Shown one piece after another: positions 35,985-48,779 of a stretch of 64,000 nucleotides of DNA. The stretch covers positions 62,001 to 126,000 of the forward strand of contig JAZGUH010000005.1 in the NCBI GenBank assembly GCA_037893225.1. The letters run 5' to 3'. The DNA is from Hippasteria phrygiana (Eukaryota; Echinodermata; Asteroidea; Valvatida; Goniasteridae). A program made the translations under genes and the position numbers. Position 1 is the stretch's first letter. The number at the start of each line of letters is the position of its first letter. The notes beneath the pieces were generated by a model, which was not told the origin of the DNA, did not search any database, and saw only the letters and a list, made by a program, of their open reading frames with translations.

Positions 35985-37570
35985 TTTCTTCTTCTTTTAG
36001 TTCTGACCAAAAGCCCATAGACTTTGTACACGAATTTTCTCCGCGGCACTTTAGGTCTTAAAAAACTTCAGATCTTAACCAAACTTACCTCAAACATAGA
36101 CCCTAAGCTGAAATAGTATGTCGAAGAGTGACGTCATGATGACGTCATCACGTGTCACGTGACGTCATCTTAAATGTGCGTTTTTCAAGGGCCCATATCT
36201 AGAGAACGGTAGGTCCGATTTCCTTCAAACCTGATATGTTGGTAGGCTAGCTCGTGTTATAGATGAAATTTGAGGTGACGTCAAGATGACGTCATCATAC
36301 GATTTTATAGTAATTTTTAAGTTTTTGAAATTCAAAGTTTCTTAAAGCCATATCTCATCAACAGAACATGCTAAATTCAAAATTCTTTTTGTAATAGCTT
36401 TGTTAGCTCCTATATTCTTTCACATACATTTGAAAAATGTGTGACGTCATCATGACGTCATCAAAAATGTGCATTTCTGAAACACACATAAGGGTACGTC
36501 CGATCGTCATAAAAATTAGTGGGTAGGTAGATAGTGCTACTAGCATGTAAAATCCGAGGTGACGTCATGATGACGTCATCGGCTGATTTTCTGTGAATTT
36601 TTTAGTTCTATCCCAAATCCCATAGACTTTGTACACGAATTTTGTAAGTGGCACTTTGGTCACTAAACAACCTCGGATCTTAATCAGACTTAACACAAAC
36701 ATAGACCCTCAGCTGAAAATGTAAGCCGAAACGTGACGTCATGATGACGTCATCACGTGTCATGTGACGTCATCTTAAATGTGCATTTTTCAAGGGCCTA
36801 TATCTAGAGAACGGTAGGTCCGATTGCCTTCAAACCTGGTATGTTATGGGAGCTCGTGTTATAGATGAAAATTAAGGTGACGTCATGATGACGTCATCAT
36901 ACGATTTTACAGTAATATTAAAGTTTTTCAACTTCAAAGTTTCTTAAAGCCATATCTCACCAACAGAACATGCTAAATTCAAAATTCTTTTTGTAATAGC
37001 TTTGTTAGCTCCTATATTCTTTCACATACATTTGAAAAATGTGTGACGTCATCATGACGTCATCAAAAATGTGCACTTCTGAAACACACATAAGGGTACG
37101 TCCGATCGTCATAAAAATTAGTGGGTAGGTAGATAGTGCTACTAGCATGTAAAATCCGAGGTGACGTCATGATGACGTCATCGGCTGATTTTCTGTGAAT
37201 TTTTTAGTTCTATCCCAAATCCCATGGACTTTGCCCTCACTCAATTGGGGTGTACACCTCATTATTTGGTGCAGTTTTAGTGTACATTTGGTGTACACCA
37301 ATTGTGCACCAGCTTCATGCAAATGAAGTGACTACACCAAACATGCACCACAGAATCTTAGCCCTAATGGTACATACACCAAAAGTACACCACATATTGT
37401 TTGTTCTCAGATCACTGCACCAAATATGCACCACATACTGTTTGTTCTCAAAGCATGGCACCAAATGTGCACCACATAAACTTAGGTCTCAGATCACTGC
37501 ACCAAATATGCACCACATACTGTTTGTTCTCAAAGCATGGCACCAAATGTGCACCACATAAACTTAGATC

Positions 37571-39139
37571 TCATATTATAACCTTGCATTATTTTCTACA
37601 GAAGCTTGTAAGCTCTGGGCACTGCAAAGTACAGCAAAGTGCAGCTATGGGGTCCCTTACCGAACAAGACTGCTATAATGCATATAGCATTCACAGATGA
37701 TTGCTAGATTTTACAGTCAATACAGCATTCTTGATAGCATGAAAATCTGAGCATTCCAAATAACATGTGAGCTCCAAAGCATATTCTACATTTGTACATA
37801 TGCAAGCCTATATGGACAGACTGCAAATTGAATGCAGCATTTGTAAAATATACGTACAATGTATCTAGCATTCTGTGGCTATAAGCACAGCCTGCAATGC
37901 AGCATTCCAATATTTCAATAAGAAGTACACAAGCCTATCATATTACTTAGCCTCCACAGTGCAGCGTGTATGAGCCACAAAGTCACATGACACTAGTGAC
38001 CTTGCATACCAACGGTCAGTGTGGGAAATTTGAAATTGCAGTCAGTTGAATTTCAGTGCAGTGCAGTGCAGTGCAGTGCACTTACATTGTAGTCTTGCAC
38101 GAAACTGTAGAAAACTGGGTAAAAATCATGGACATATAGGCCTATGATGCCAAGTGCAGGCAATATTTACTGTTCATGTACACACTTAATCTGTACATAA
38201 CATGTAAAAAATACACTGGATGATTGGCTGATCTTTGGAATGAACATGACAACTCAAACGCAGCATATGTCATGGAACGTCACACTCACAAGCTGTTTGT
38301 CAGTTTGTACATGTACATGTATGCGGTAAGTTAACAATTTTGTACTATATACTGGTATAGTGATACAAGTGGGAGGTGACATTCACTATTTTGGCTCAAA
38401 TAATTTCATTTTGGCTTTTAATCTGTTAAGATGTCCCCATTGTTAGTGATAACAAAAACGGTATGACTTAAAGAATTGAATCAGCTGTCTATAAATTTCG
38501 AATGAAGGGGAACAATTTTAAATAATTGATGGCTTAATATAAGTTTATTTCTTAATTTCCGGTGAGCTGCTAAGATCATATGAATTGACATTGCAACATA
38601 CAAGTATTGCATCATCACCTTGCAGTCAATCATTCCGATGCTATGACGTCTTGAACATTTAATTTGGCGATTTTATGGCCATCATTTTATCAGAAGTATG
38701 ATAAGCTTGGATAATGATTCTCGGCATTTTCCATCATAGTGTCCAGAAGGTGTGCCGGCTGAAATGTCGAGGCCATGTGACCCTTGTTAAAGATTATAAT
38801 ATCGATTTTAATGGACAGTTTTTGAAAAATCATAAAATCATTTTGTAGACAATGAAAACGCATCCCACCTGGCTCTCATAGTAAAGTGCACATAGCGTGA
38901 CGTCATTGTGTCTCGGGACTATCACACAATGCAGTTTTAATTTAAAAATATATCAGTTTAACATTTATTTGTTCTTATGAGCAAAAGATATGTATATTTT
39001 TATGGACATAACGATGTGCCCCCCATGCAGCCATACATGCCATAGTGTTTTCTTGCCTTATTTTAAATTTTAAAAAGTTCATTTTCTTGCCTTTGGTTTG
39101 GACATCAGGCATGCAACTTTTCCTCTGATCAGCTGATTT
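37571..39139. other. Interior of the 4.2-kb transposon, no gene recognised
   Basis: AT-rich sequence with a small GTGCA pentamer run (about 38057-38080). No open frame of note; could be captured host DNA or decayed transposon coding sequence. Confidence 0.5.
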
Positions 39140-39140
39140 A

Positions 39141-40291
39141 TATACAGGGTGTATCCAAAAAAATGTCCCACTATGAAAAATTGCCTTTAAATTAATATTC
39201 TATAATTCTATACATACTCATCATGTCACGCATGATTGAGCACAGGCTAATTACGTAAATTGCGATACATCTGGTTTGCGCGAAAAAGTGCTGGGTTGAA
39301 AACAGGATCTGAGACCATGAAAAACAACGTTAGGTATGCCCTTTGTTTATCACAAATTGCCATTACTTTTGAATTAACCCTTTCACACTTTCAGTCCTCA
39401 ACTTGTCCACCATTTCTTTCCTGGCAGATTTGGGCCCTCCTCAGCATGCATATCGTACACTGCACGCCGGATCAAAGCTCTGTCCCTTCTGAGAACATTG
39501 ACTTCTGCCGTTATGCGTTCCTCAAGGTCATCCAGGTCCCTAGGTGGAGTAACGTACACTTTTGACTTAAGATGACCCCACAAGAAAAAGTCAAGAGGGC
39601 TGAAGTCCGGTGACCTCAGGGGCCATTCCACGTCACAGTTTAGGGCAATCACTCGTTCTCCGAACAGTTCTGTAAGGCGGTCTGTTACAGTCCTCCGTCT
39701 GTTGGGTGGGGCACCATCCTGTGCCCACCACGCTCTCTGAAATCGGCTATTTCTGTTGCGACGATAACGGGGCAGTTGGTCAATGACAGGAACAATGTCC
39801 TCGTTAAGCATCTGCAGATAATGCTCACCGTTAATGTTATGGCGGAAGAAAAAAAGGCCGATAATTGAGCCATTGCCTCCCAAACCTATCCACACAGTCA
39901 GCTTGTGTCTGTCGTCACGACGTTGATACTGGAAATCAAGGGGAGCGTGTCCACGAGGGCAGTACTCTCGGATATTGTGAGTGTTAACTGATGCATTGAG
40001 GGCAAAGCCTGATTCATCCCTGATGATAAGATTGTCCAAGAATCGTGGGGGTTGTGCAAGGAGCCATCTGCAGAAGCGCAGTCGTCGCTGTTGATCCCCA
40101 GGTAGCAGTTCGTGACGCTTAATCATCTGATAGGGATGAAAGTGAAGGTCAACACGAGTTATCCTGTTGAAAGTGGCTGATGGCAGCCCAAGACCATTGC
40201 GTCGGCTGCTGATTGTCTGAGCTCTTCCTTCTCCTGCCTGTTGCTGCTCAACGAGACGATTTCGGGCAACTTCGATATACAATGTATTCAT
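39141..40291 (-). mobile_element. Mariner-like element remnant, 5'-truncated
   Basis: On the minus strand the 3' end is well defined: GGGACATTTTTTTGGATACA then CCCTGTATA (plus-strand start near 39141, TATACAGGGTGTATCC), a typical IS630-Tc1-mariner terminus next to a TA. No matching terminus is seen beyond 40291, so the other end is lost. It lies within the larger 37234-41470 element. Confidence 0.65.
39398..40291 (-). CDS. DD36D mariner-like transposase, N-terminally truncated
   Basis: A 297-codon frame encoding the DDE endonuclease half of an IS630-Tc1-mariner transposase, which cuts and rejoins its element's ends. Residues about 32-75 look like the second helix-turn-helix (GLPSATFNRI...HPYQMIKRH). 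The catalytic triad is intact: D92 in IIRDESGF, D192 in AQDGAPP and D229 in RSPDFSPLDFFLWGHLK. There are 36 residues between the second and third Asp, the spacing of the arthropod-like clade with QDGAPPH and WGYLK motifs. The first helix-turn-helix is missing and a TAA lies in frame two codons before the ATG, so full function is unlikely. Intact catalytic residues and no internal stop suggest a fairly young copy. An upstream exon cannot be excluded. Confidence 0.85.
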   Translation of the reverse strand: MNTLYIEVARNRLVEQQQAGEGRAQTISSRRNGLGLPSATFNRITRVDLHFHPYQMIKRHELLPGDQQRRLRFCRWLLAQPPRFLDNLIIRDESGFALNASVNTHNIREYCPRGHAPLDFQYQRRDDRHKLTVWIGLGGNGSIIGLFFFRHNINGEHYLQMLNEDIVPVIDQLPRYRRNRNSRFQRAWWAQDGAPPNRRRTVTDRLTELFGERVIALNCDVEWPLRSPDFSPLDFFLWGHLKSKVYVTPPRDLDDLEERITAEVNVLRRDRALIRRAVYDMHAEEGPNLPGKKWWTS

Positions 40292-40870
40292 ATTTTATTT
40301 AATGCATTTCTACATATTTTAATATACATGTACTCGCAATTGTCTATTCCATCATGCCAAGCAATATAGGTATATCTGTCACTGCAGCATGTTAACTTTT
40401 TTGTAAATACAGTATGGCAAGCTTATAAAACCAAATTTACTCATTCTTTTTTTGGTTTTTGGAGACATTATTTCAGTTTTACTGTTTGTGTTGCCAAATC
40501 AGCTCAGGAATTGTGTGTAACTTTTGCTCAGGTATTCTGTACCCTTTACAAACAACAATTTTTAAAAGCATGTTCAAACTCTTGCCTATTATAATTGAAA
40601 AAACAACAACAAAGTAATTAATATATATAGTTTGGCATTAATGCAATTTAGCCCATCTTTTTTTTGTTCTGAATAAATTCATTATGTATCACTTACGGTT
40701 TGAAATGCTTTTGTTTACAGCTTTGTAGTATTACTTTCAACAACATTGGGCTCAGCTACATGTACATGTACATGTACATGTATAGTCTTTACATTCATTT
40801 AAATGAAATGTGTGAAGAGCAATGTGCGTATGAATTATCTGAATGTAAGTTTAACATTTAAAAAGCAACA
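40292..40870. other. Interior of the 4.2-kb transposon, no gene recognised
   Basis: AT-rich sequence with an ACATGT tandem palindromic run (about 40758-40782). No coding remnants of the missing transposase N terminus were recognised. Confidence 0.5.
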
Positions 40871-43800
40871 TCCGATTCCGCACCATTGGGTGCCGCACCA
40901 AAACAGCACCACTCGTGTGTGGTGCACTTTTGGTGCTAATTTAAATAATTGGAACGCACAATAAAATCCCATAAGGGTGCCGCACCAAAACAGCACCACA
41001 ATTGTATGTGGTGCGGTTTTGGTGCTAATTTAAATAATTGGAACGCACCACAAGTGCACCCCATCAGCAAAATGGTGCAGTTTTGGTGTAAGGATTTAGT
41101 ACTGCAGAAATCTGGCCCGCGTGCACCAAATCCGCACCATTGGGTGCCGCACCAATACAGCACCACTCGTGTGTGGTGCACTTTTGGTGCTAATTTAAAT
41201 AATTGGAACGCACAATAAAATCCCATAAGGGTGCCGCACCAAAACAGCACCACAATCCTATGTGGTGCGGTTTTGGTGCTAATTTAAATAATTGGAACGC
41301 ACCAAAACTGCACCCCGTGTACAGTTTTCAGGTTGAAATTTTTACAGGGTGCACCAAAACAGCACCATTCACAAAGGTGGTGTCAATTTGGTGTACACCA
41401 GCTTTTGGAAAACACCTACACTAAAACTACACCATATGTACACCATATCTGCACTCCTATTGGGTGAGGGTGTACACGAATTTTGTAAGTGGCACTTTGG
41501 TCACTAAACAACCTCGGATCTTAATCAGACTTAACACAAACATAGACCCTCAGCTGAAAATGTAAGCCGAAACGTGACGTCATGATGACGTCATCACGTG
41601 TCATGTGACGTCATCTTAAATGTGCATTTTTCAAGGGCCTATATCTAGAGAACGGTAGGTCCGATTGCCTTCAAACCTGGTATGTTATGGGAGCTCGTGT
41701 TATAGATGAAAATTAAGGTGACGTCATGATGACGTCATCATACGATTTTACAGTAATATTAAAGTTTTTCAACTTCAAAGTTTCTTAAAGCCATATCTCA
41801 CCAACAGAACATGCTAAATTCAAAATTCTTTTTGTAATAGCTTTGTTAGCTCCTATATTCTTTCACATACATTTGAAAAATGTGTGACGTCATCATGACG
41901 TCATCAAAAATGTGCATTTCTGAAACACACATAAGGGTACGTCCGATCGTCATAACAATTAGTGGGTAGGTAGATAGTGCTAATAGCATGTAAAATCCGA
42001 GGTGACGTCATGATGACGTCGTCGGCTGATTTTCTGTGAATTTTTTAGTTCTATCCCAAATCCCATGGACTTTGTACACGAATTTTGTAAGTGGCACTTT
42101 GGTCACTAAACAACCTCGGATCTTAATCAGACTTAACACAAACATAGACCCTAAGCTGAAAATGTAAGCCGAAACGTGACGTCATGATGACGTCATCACG
42201 TGTCATGTGACGTCATCTTAAATGTGCATTTTTCAAGAGCCTATATCTAGAGAACGGTAGGTCCGATTGCCTTCAAACCTGGTATGTTGGTATGGTAGCT
42301 CGTGTTATAGATGAAAATTAAGGTGACGTCATGATGACGTCATCATACGATTTTACAGTAATATTAAAGTTTTTCAACTTCAAAGTTTCTTCAAGCCATA
42401 TCTCACCAACAGAACATGCTAAATTCAAAATTCTTTTTGTAATAGCTTTGTTAGCTCCTATATTCTTTCACATACATTTGAAAAATGTGTGACGTCATCA
42501 TGACGTCATCAAAAATGTGCATTTCTGAAACACACATAAGGGTACGTCCGATCGTCATAAAAATTGGTGGGTAGGTAGATAGTGCCACTAGCATGCAAAA
42601 TCCGAAGTGACGTCATGATGACGTCATCGGCTGATTTTTTATGAATTTGTAAATGTTTCAAATTTCATTGTACTCTTAAAATTTTGCACTTCTTCAAATG
42701 CCATGAACTTCAAACTTGGCATATGCATTGACTATCTACTCGAGATGGGTGCCGAATCATGACGTCATGATGACGTCATCACATGTCACGTGACGTCATC
42801 TTAAATTTGCATTTTTGAAGGCCCTATATCTATTTTTTTTCTGCTTCTTATTTTAGTTCTATCCCAAATCCCATAGACTTTGTGCATAGATTTTCTGATC
42901 GGCACTTTTGTCATCAAACAACATCGAATCTTAGTCAGAGTTAGCATAGGTATAGACCCTGATGCAAAGTCGTGCCGCGAAGAGTGACGTCATAATGACG
43001 TCTTCGTGTGGCATGTAACATGAACTTAAAGGTCAAGTTTGGAGTACGAAATGTTAATCATAAAATAATCTCAGATCTTAAACTTAGCAAAGACATAGAC
43101 CTTCTGATACTTTATGTTAAATAAAAAAGAAAAAAAGGAAAAGCCATGCGTATGTTTACAACAGACGCACATTTTTTGGCGTTTCCGCTACAGCAGGAAA
43201 GCCTTTGTTTTTGTTCTGTTCGCGCGATTGTGTAGTTTAGTACACTTTCGCCCAGGCATGAACACAATCTACTTGAAAATTGTTCGTTTTGCCACATTCA
43301 GAACAAAGGGCCACGTCGAAGAACATCTGCAGGGGTTTTTTGGAGTGAAATCGTTAGCTAAGAGGTAACAAAATACGTGATTGCGCAATACCCAGCTTTA
43401 CACGGATATATAGCTGGTGGGAGAGTAGTTGACCGAGCCAAAACGTGACACAACGTAAGAAAATCGTATTTTCCGCCTTAAAAAACCTTTCCAAATCACA
43501 AAAGCACGTGTCATTGGGATTCAGAGAAGTCTACTTTAGTAACAAAAAAAGGCTTTTGGAATAATCAAATACTCCAGAAGCTAACATGAACACAATTAAT
43601 ACAGAAATCCTAAACTACACAATACCCACTATTTTGGTTTCTTCTTAAACACGAATTTTGTCTGCGGCACTTTGGTCACTAAACAACATCAGATCTTAAG
43701 CAAACTTAACCCAAACATAGACCCTAATCTGAAATTGTGTGCCGAAGAGTGATGTCACGATGACGTCATTATGTGTTACGTGATGTCATCTTAAAGGCTC

Positions 43801-44201
43801 ATTTTTCAAGGGCCCATATCAAGAGAACCGTAAGTCCAATTGCATTCAAACCTGGTATGTTGGCTAAACAAGTACATGTTATAAATCAAAATTTAGGTGA
43901 CGTCATAATGACGTCATCATCTGATTTTTATGGTAATTTCAAAATTTTAACGTTAAAGATTCTTAAAACCACATCTCATCAACAGAACATGTTCAATTCA
44001 AAATTCCTTTTGTAATAGCTTTGTTAGCTCGTACATTCTTTTATATAAATGCGAAAAATTACTGAAGTCATAATGACGTCATTAAAGGCATGATTTCTTG
44101 AAAGACATATGGATAGACCATGTCTAATCGTCACGAAACTTGGTGGTTAGGTAGATTTGTCACTAGTTTACAAAATTCGAAGTGACATCATAAAAACATA
44201 T

Positions 44202-44238
44202 GGAAAAGCCCTATGTTCTTAAAAACATAGACCTCTAG
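44202..44238 (+). repeat. Helitron-like 3' terminus: hairpin + CTAG
   Basis: Same layout and sequence as at 21673-21709: GGAAAAGCC, CTATGTT/AACATAG arms, CTAG, then T run. Confidence 0.55.
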
Positions 44239-44266
44239 TTTTTTTTTCTTTTTCTTCTTCTTTTAG

Positions 44267-47200
44267 TTCTGACCAAAATCCCATAGACTTTGTACACGAA
44301 TTTTGTCGGCGGCACTTTAGGTCTTAAAAAACCTCAGAACCTAACCAAACTTACATCAAACATAGACCCTAAGCTGAAATTGTATGTCGTAGAGTGACGT
44401 CATGATGACGTCATCACGTGTCACGTGACGTCATCCTAAATGTGCGTTTTTCAAGGGCCCATATCTAGAGAACGGTATATCCAATTTCCTTCAAACCTGG
44501 TATGTTGGTAGGCTAGCTCGTGTTATAGATGAAAATTGACGTGACGTCATGATGACGTCATCATGCGATTTTATAGTAATGTTTAAGTTTTTGAACTTTA
44601 AAGTTTCTTAAAGCCATATCTCACCAACAGAACATGCTAAATTCAAAATTCTTTTTGTAATAGCTCTGTTAGCTCCTATATTCTTTCACATAAATGTGAA
44701 AAATGTGTGACGTCATCATGACGTCATCAAAAATATGCTTTTTTGAAACACATATAAGGGTAGGGACGATCGTCATAAAAATTAGTGTGCAGGTAGATAA
44801 TGCTACTAGGATGTTAAATCCGAGGTGACGTCATGATGACGTCATCGGCTGATTTTCTATGAATTTTTAGTTCTATCCCAAATCCCATAGACTTTGTACA
44901 CGAATTTTGTATGGGACACTTTGGTCACTAAACAACATCAGATCTTAATCAAACTTAACACAAACAGGGATCCTAAGCTGAAAATGTATGCCAAAACGTG
45001 ACGTCATGATGACGTCATCACGTGTCATGTGACGTCATCTTAAAGGTGCATTTTGGAAGGGCCCATATCTAGAGAACGGTAGGTCCGATTGCCTTCAAAC
45101 CAGGTATGTTGGTATGGTAGATCGTGTTATAGATGAAAATTGAGGTGACGTCATGATGACGTCATCATACGATTTTACAGTAATATTAAAGTTTTTGAAC
45201 TTCAAAGTTTCTTAAAGCCATATCTCATCAACAGAACATGCTAAATTCAAAATTCTTTTTGTAATAGCTTTGTTAGCTCCTATATTCTTTCACATAAATG
45301 TGAAAAATGTGTGACGTCATCATGACGTCATCAAAAATATGCTTTTTTGAAACACATATAAGGGTAGGGACGATCGTTATAAAAATTAGTGTGCAGGTAG
45401 ATAGTGCTACTAGCATGTTAAATCCGAGGTGACGTCATGATGACGTCATCGACTGATTTTCTATGATTATTTTAGTTCTATCCCAAATCCCATAGACTTT
45501 GTACACGAATTTTGTACGGGACACTTTGGTCACTAAGCAACATCAGATCTTAATCAGGCTTAACACAAACAGAGACCCTAAGCTGAAAATGTGTGCCGAA
45601 ACGTGACGTCATGATGACGTCATCACGTGTCATGTGACGTCATCTTAAAGGTGATTTTTCAAGGGCCCATATCTAGAGAACGGTACGTCCGATTGCCTTC
45701 AAACCAGGTATGTTGGTATGGTAGCTGTGTTATAGATAAAAATTGAGGTGACGTCATGATGACGTCATCATACAGTTTTACAGTAATATTAAAGTTTTTG
45801 AACTTCAAAGTTTCCTAAAGCCATATCTCATCAACAGAACACGCTAAATTCAAAATTCTTTTTGTAATAGCTTTGTTAGCTCCTATATTCTTTCACATAA
45901 ATGTGAAAAATGTGTGACGTCATCATGACGTCATCAAAAATATGCTTTTTTGAAACACATATAAGGGTAGGGACGATCGTCATAAAAATTAGTGTGCAGG
46001 TAGATAGTGATACTAGCATGTTAAATCCGAGGTGACGTCATGATGACGTCATCGGCTGATTTTCTATGATTATTTTAGTTCTATCCCAAATCCCATAGAC
46101 TTGGTACACGAATTTTGTACGGGACACTTTGGTCACTAAACAACATCAGATCTTAATCAGGCTTAACACAAACAGAGACCCTAAGCTGAAAATGTATGCC
46201 GAAACGTGACGTCATGATGACGTCATCACGTGTCATGTGACGTCATCTTAAAGGTGCATTTTTCAAGGGCCCATATCTAGAGAACGGTACGTCCGATTGC
46301 CTTCAAACCAGGTATGTTGGTATGGTAGCTCGTGTTATAGATAAAAATTGAGGTGACGTCATGATAACGTCATCATACAGTTTTACAGTAATATTAAAGT
46401 TTTTGAACTTCAAAGTTTCCTAAAGCCATATCTCATCAACAGAACACGCTAAATTCAAAATTCTTTTTGTAATAGCTTTGTTAGCTCCTATATTCTTTCA
46501 CATAAATGTGAAAAATGTGTGACGTCATCATGACGTCATCAAAAATATGCTTTTTTGAAACACATATAAGGGTAGGGACGATCGTCATAAAAATTAGTGT
46601 GCAGGTAGATAGTGATACTAGCATGTTAAATCCGAGGTGACGTCATGATGACGTCATCGGCTGATTTTCTATGATTATTTTAGTTCTATCCCAAATCCCA
46701 TAGACTTTGTACACGAATTTTGTAAGTGGCACTTTGGTCACTAAACAACCTCGGATCTTAATCAGACTTAACTCAAACATAGACCCTAAGCTGAAAATGT
46801 AAGCCGAAACGTGACGTCATGATGACGTCATCACGTGTCATGTGACGTCATCTTAAATGTGCATTTTTCAAGAGCCTATATCTAGAGAACGGTAGGTCCG
46901 ATTGCCTTCAAACCTGGTATGTTGGTATGGTAGCTCGTGTTATAGATGAAAATTAAGGTGACGTCATGATGACGTCATCATACGATTTTACAGTAATATT
47001 AAAGTTTTTCAACTTCAAAGTTTCTTAAAGCCATATCTCACCAACAGAACATGCTAAATTCAAAATTCTTTTTGTAATAGCTTTGTTAGCTCCTATATTC
47101 TTTCACATACATTTGAAAAATGTGTGACGTCATCATGACGTCATCAAAAATGTGCATTTCTGAAACACACATAAGGGTACGTCCGATCGTCATAAAAATT

Positions 47201-48730
47201 GGTGGGTAGGTAGATAGTGCCACTAGCATGCAAAATCCGAAGTGACGTCATGATGACGTCATCGGCTGATTTTTTATGAATTTGTAAATGTTTCAAATTT
47301 CATTGTACTCTTAAAATTTTGCAATTCTTCAAATGCCATGAACTTCAAACTTGGCATATGCATTGACTATCTACTCGAGATGGGTGCCGAATCATGACGT
47401 CATGATGACGACATCACATGTCACGTGACGTCATCTTAAATTTGCATTTTTGAAGGCCCTATATCTATTTTTTTTCTGCTTCTTATTTTAGTTCTATCCC
47501 AAATCCCATAGACTTTGTGCATAGATTTTCTGATCGGCACTTTTGTCATCAAACAACATCGAATCTTAGTCAGAGTTAGCATAGGTATAGACCCTGATGC
47601 AAAGTCTTGCCGCGAAGAGTGACGTCATAATGACGTCTTCGTGTGGCATGTAACATGAACTTAAAGGTCAAGTTTGGAGTACGAAATGTTAATCATAAAA
47701 TAATCTCAGATCTTAAACTTAGCAAAGACATAGACCTTCTGATACTTTATGTTAAATAAAAAAGAAAAAAGGAAAAGCCATGCGTATGTTTACAACAGAC
47801 GCACATTTTTTGGCGTTTCCGCTACAGCAGGAAAGCCTTTGTTTTTGTTCTGTTCGCGCGATTGTGTAGTTTAGTACACTTTCGCCCAGGCATGAACACA
47901 ATCTACTTGAAAATTGTTCGTTTTGCCACATTCAGAACAAAGGGCCACGCCGAAGAACATCTGCAGGTTTTTTTTGGAGTGAAATCGTTAGCTAAGAGGT
48001 AACAAAATACGTGATTGCGCAATACCCAGCTTTACACGGATATATAGCTGGTGGGAGAGTAGTTGACCGAGCCAAAACGTGACACAACGTAAGAAAATCG
48101 TATTTTCCGCCTTAAAAAACCTTTCCAAATCACAAAAGCACGTGTCATTGGGATTCAGAGAAGTCTACTTTAGTAACAAAAAAAGGCTTTTGGAATAATC
48201 AAATACTCCAGAAGCTAACATGAACACAATTAATACAGAAATCCTAAACTACACAATACCCACTATTTTGGTTTCTTCTTAAACACGAATTTTGTCTGCG
48301 GCACTTTGGTCACTAAACAACATCAGATCTTGAGCAAACTTAACCCAAACATAGACCCTAATCTGAAATTGTGTGCCGAAGAGTGATGTCACGATGACGT
48401 CATTATGTGTTACGTGATGTCATCTTAAAGGCTCATTTTTCAAGGGCCCATATCAAGAGAACCGTAAGTCCAATTGCATTCAAACCTGGTATGTTGCTAA
48501 ACAAGTACATGTTATAAATCAAAATTGAGGTGACGTCATAATGACGTCATCATCTGATTTTTATGGTAATTTCAAAATTTTAACGTTAAAGATTCTTAAA
48601 ACCATATCTCATCAACAGAACATGTTCAATTCAAAATTCCTTTTGTAATAGCTTTGTTAGCTCGTACATTCTTTTATATAAATGCGAAAAATTACTGAAG
48701 TCATAATGACGTCATTAAAGGCATGATTTC
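44267..48730. repeat. CRE-satellite block 6 (five A units + truncated C module)
   Basis: A-unit landmarks near 44281, 44887, 45488, 46088 and 46694, then a C module. The C module breaks off at GGCATGATTTC and joins the T/C-rich run of the next block, without the hairpin-CTAG end. Confidence 0.9.
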
Positions 48731-48779
48731 TTTTTTTTTTTTCTTTTTCTTCTTCTTCTTCTTCTTCTTCTTCTTTTAG

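Larger units (their letters stand above)
37234..41470. mobile_element. DNA transposon, 4,237 bp, TG target duplication
   Basis: Ends CCCTCACTCAATTGGGGTG and, reversed, CCCTCACCCAATAGGAGTG form imperfect terminal inverted repeats. TG at 37232-37233 and 41471-41472 is duplicated. The neighbouring satellite copy at about 42063 shows the uninterrupted site CCATGGACTTTGTACACG. Both subterminal regions are packed with TGCACCA/TGGTGCA words: at the left an 82-bp direct repeat (about 37400-37570), at the right a 254-bp-offset direct repeat (40875-41062 and 41129-41318). These look like transposase-binding arrays. No transposase of its own is recognised. The interior includes a mariner-like fragment and non-coding sequence. 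Confidence 0.9.
36001..44238. repeat. CRE-satellite block 5, interrupted by a 4.2-kb transposon
   Basis: A units very like block 1 (CTCCGCGGCACTTT start variant), interrupted at CCCATGGACTTTG by the element 37234-41470. A units resume (landmark near 42063, also CCCATGG), then a C module, hairpin and CTAG at 44235-44238. Confidence 0.9.

Noticed and set aside
37250..37700. His/Cys/Thr-rich open frames of about 100 codons, also at 40936-41424
   Set aside because: They follow from the TGCACCA repeat words in the ends of the 4.2-kb transposon.
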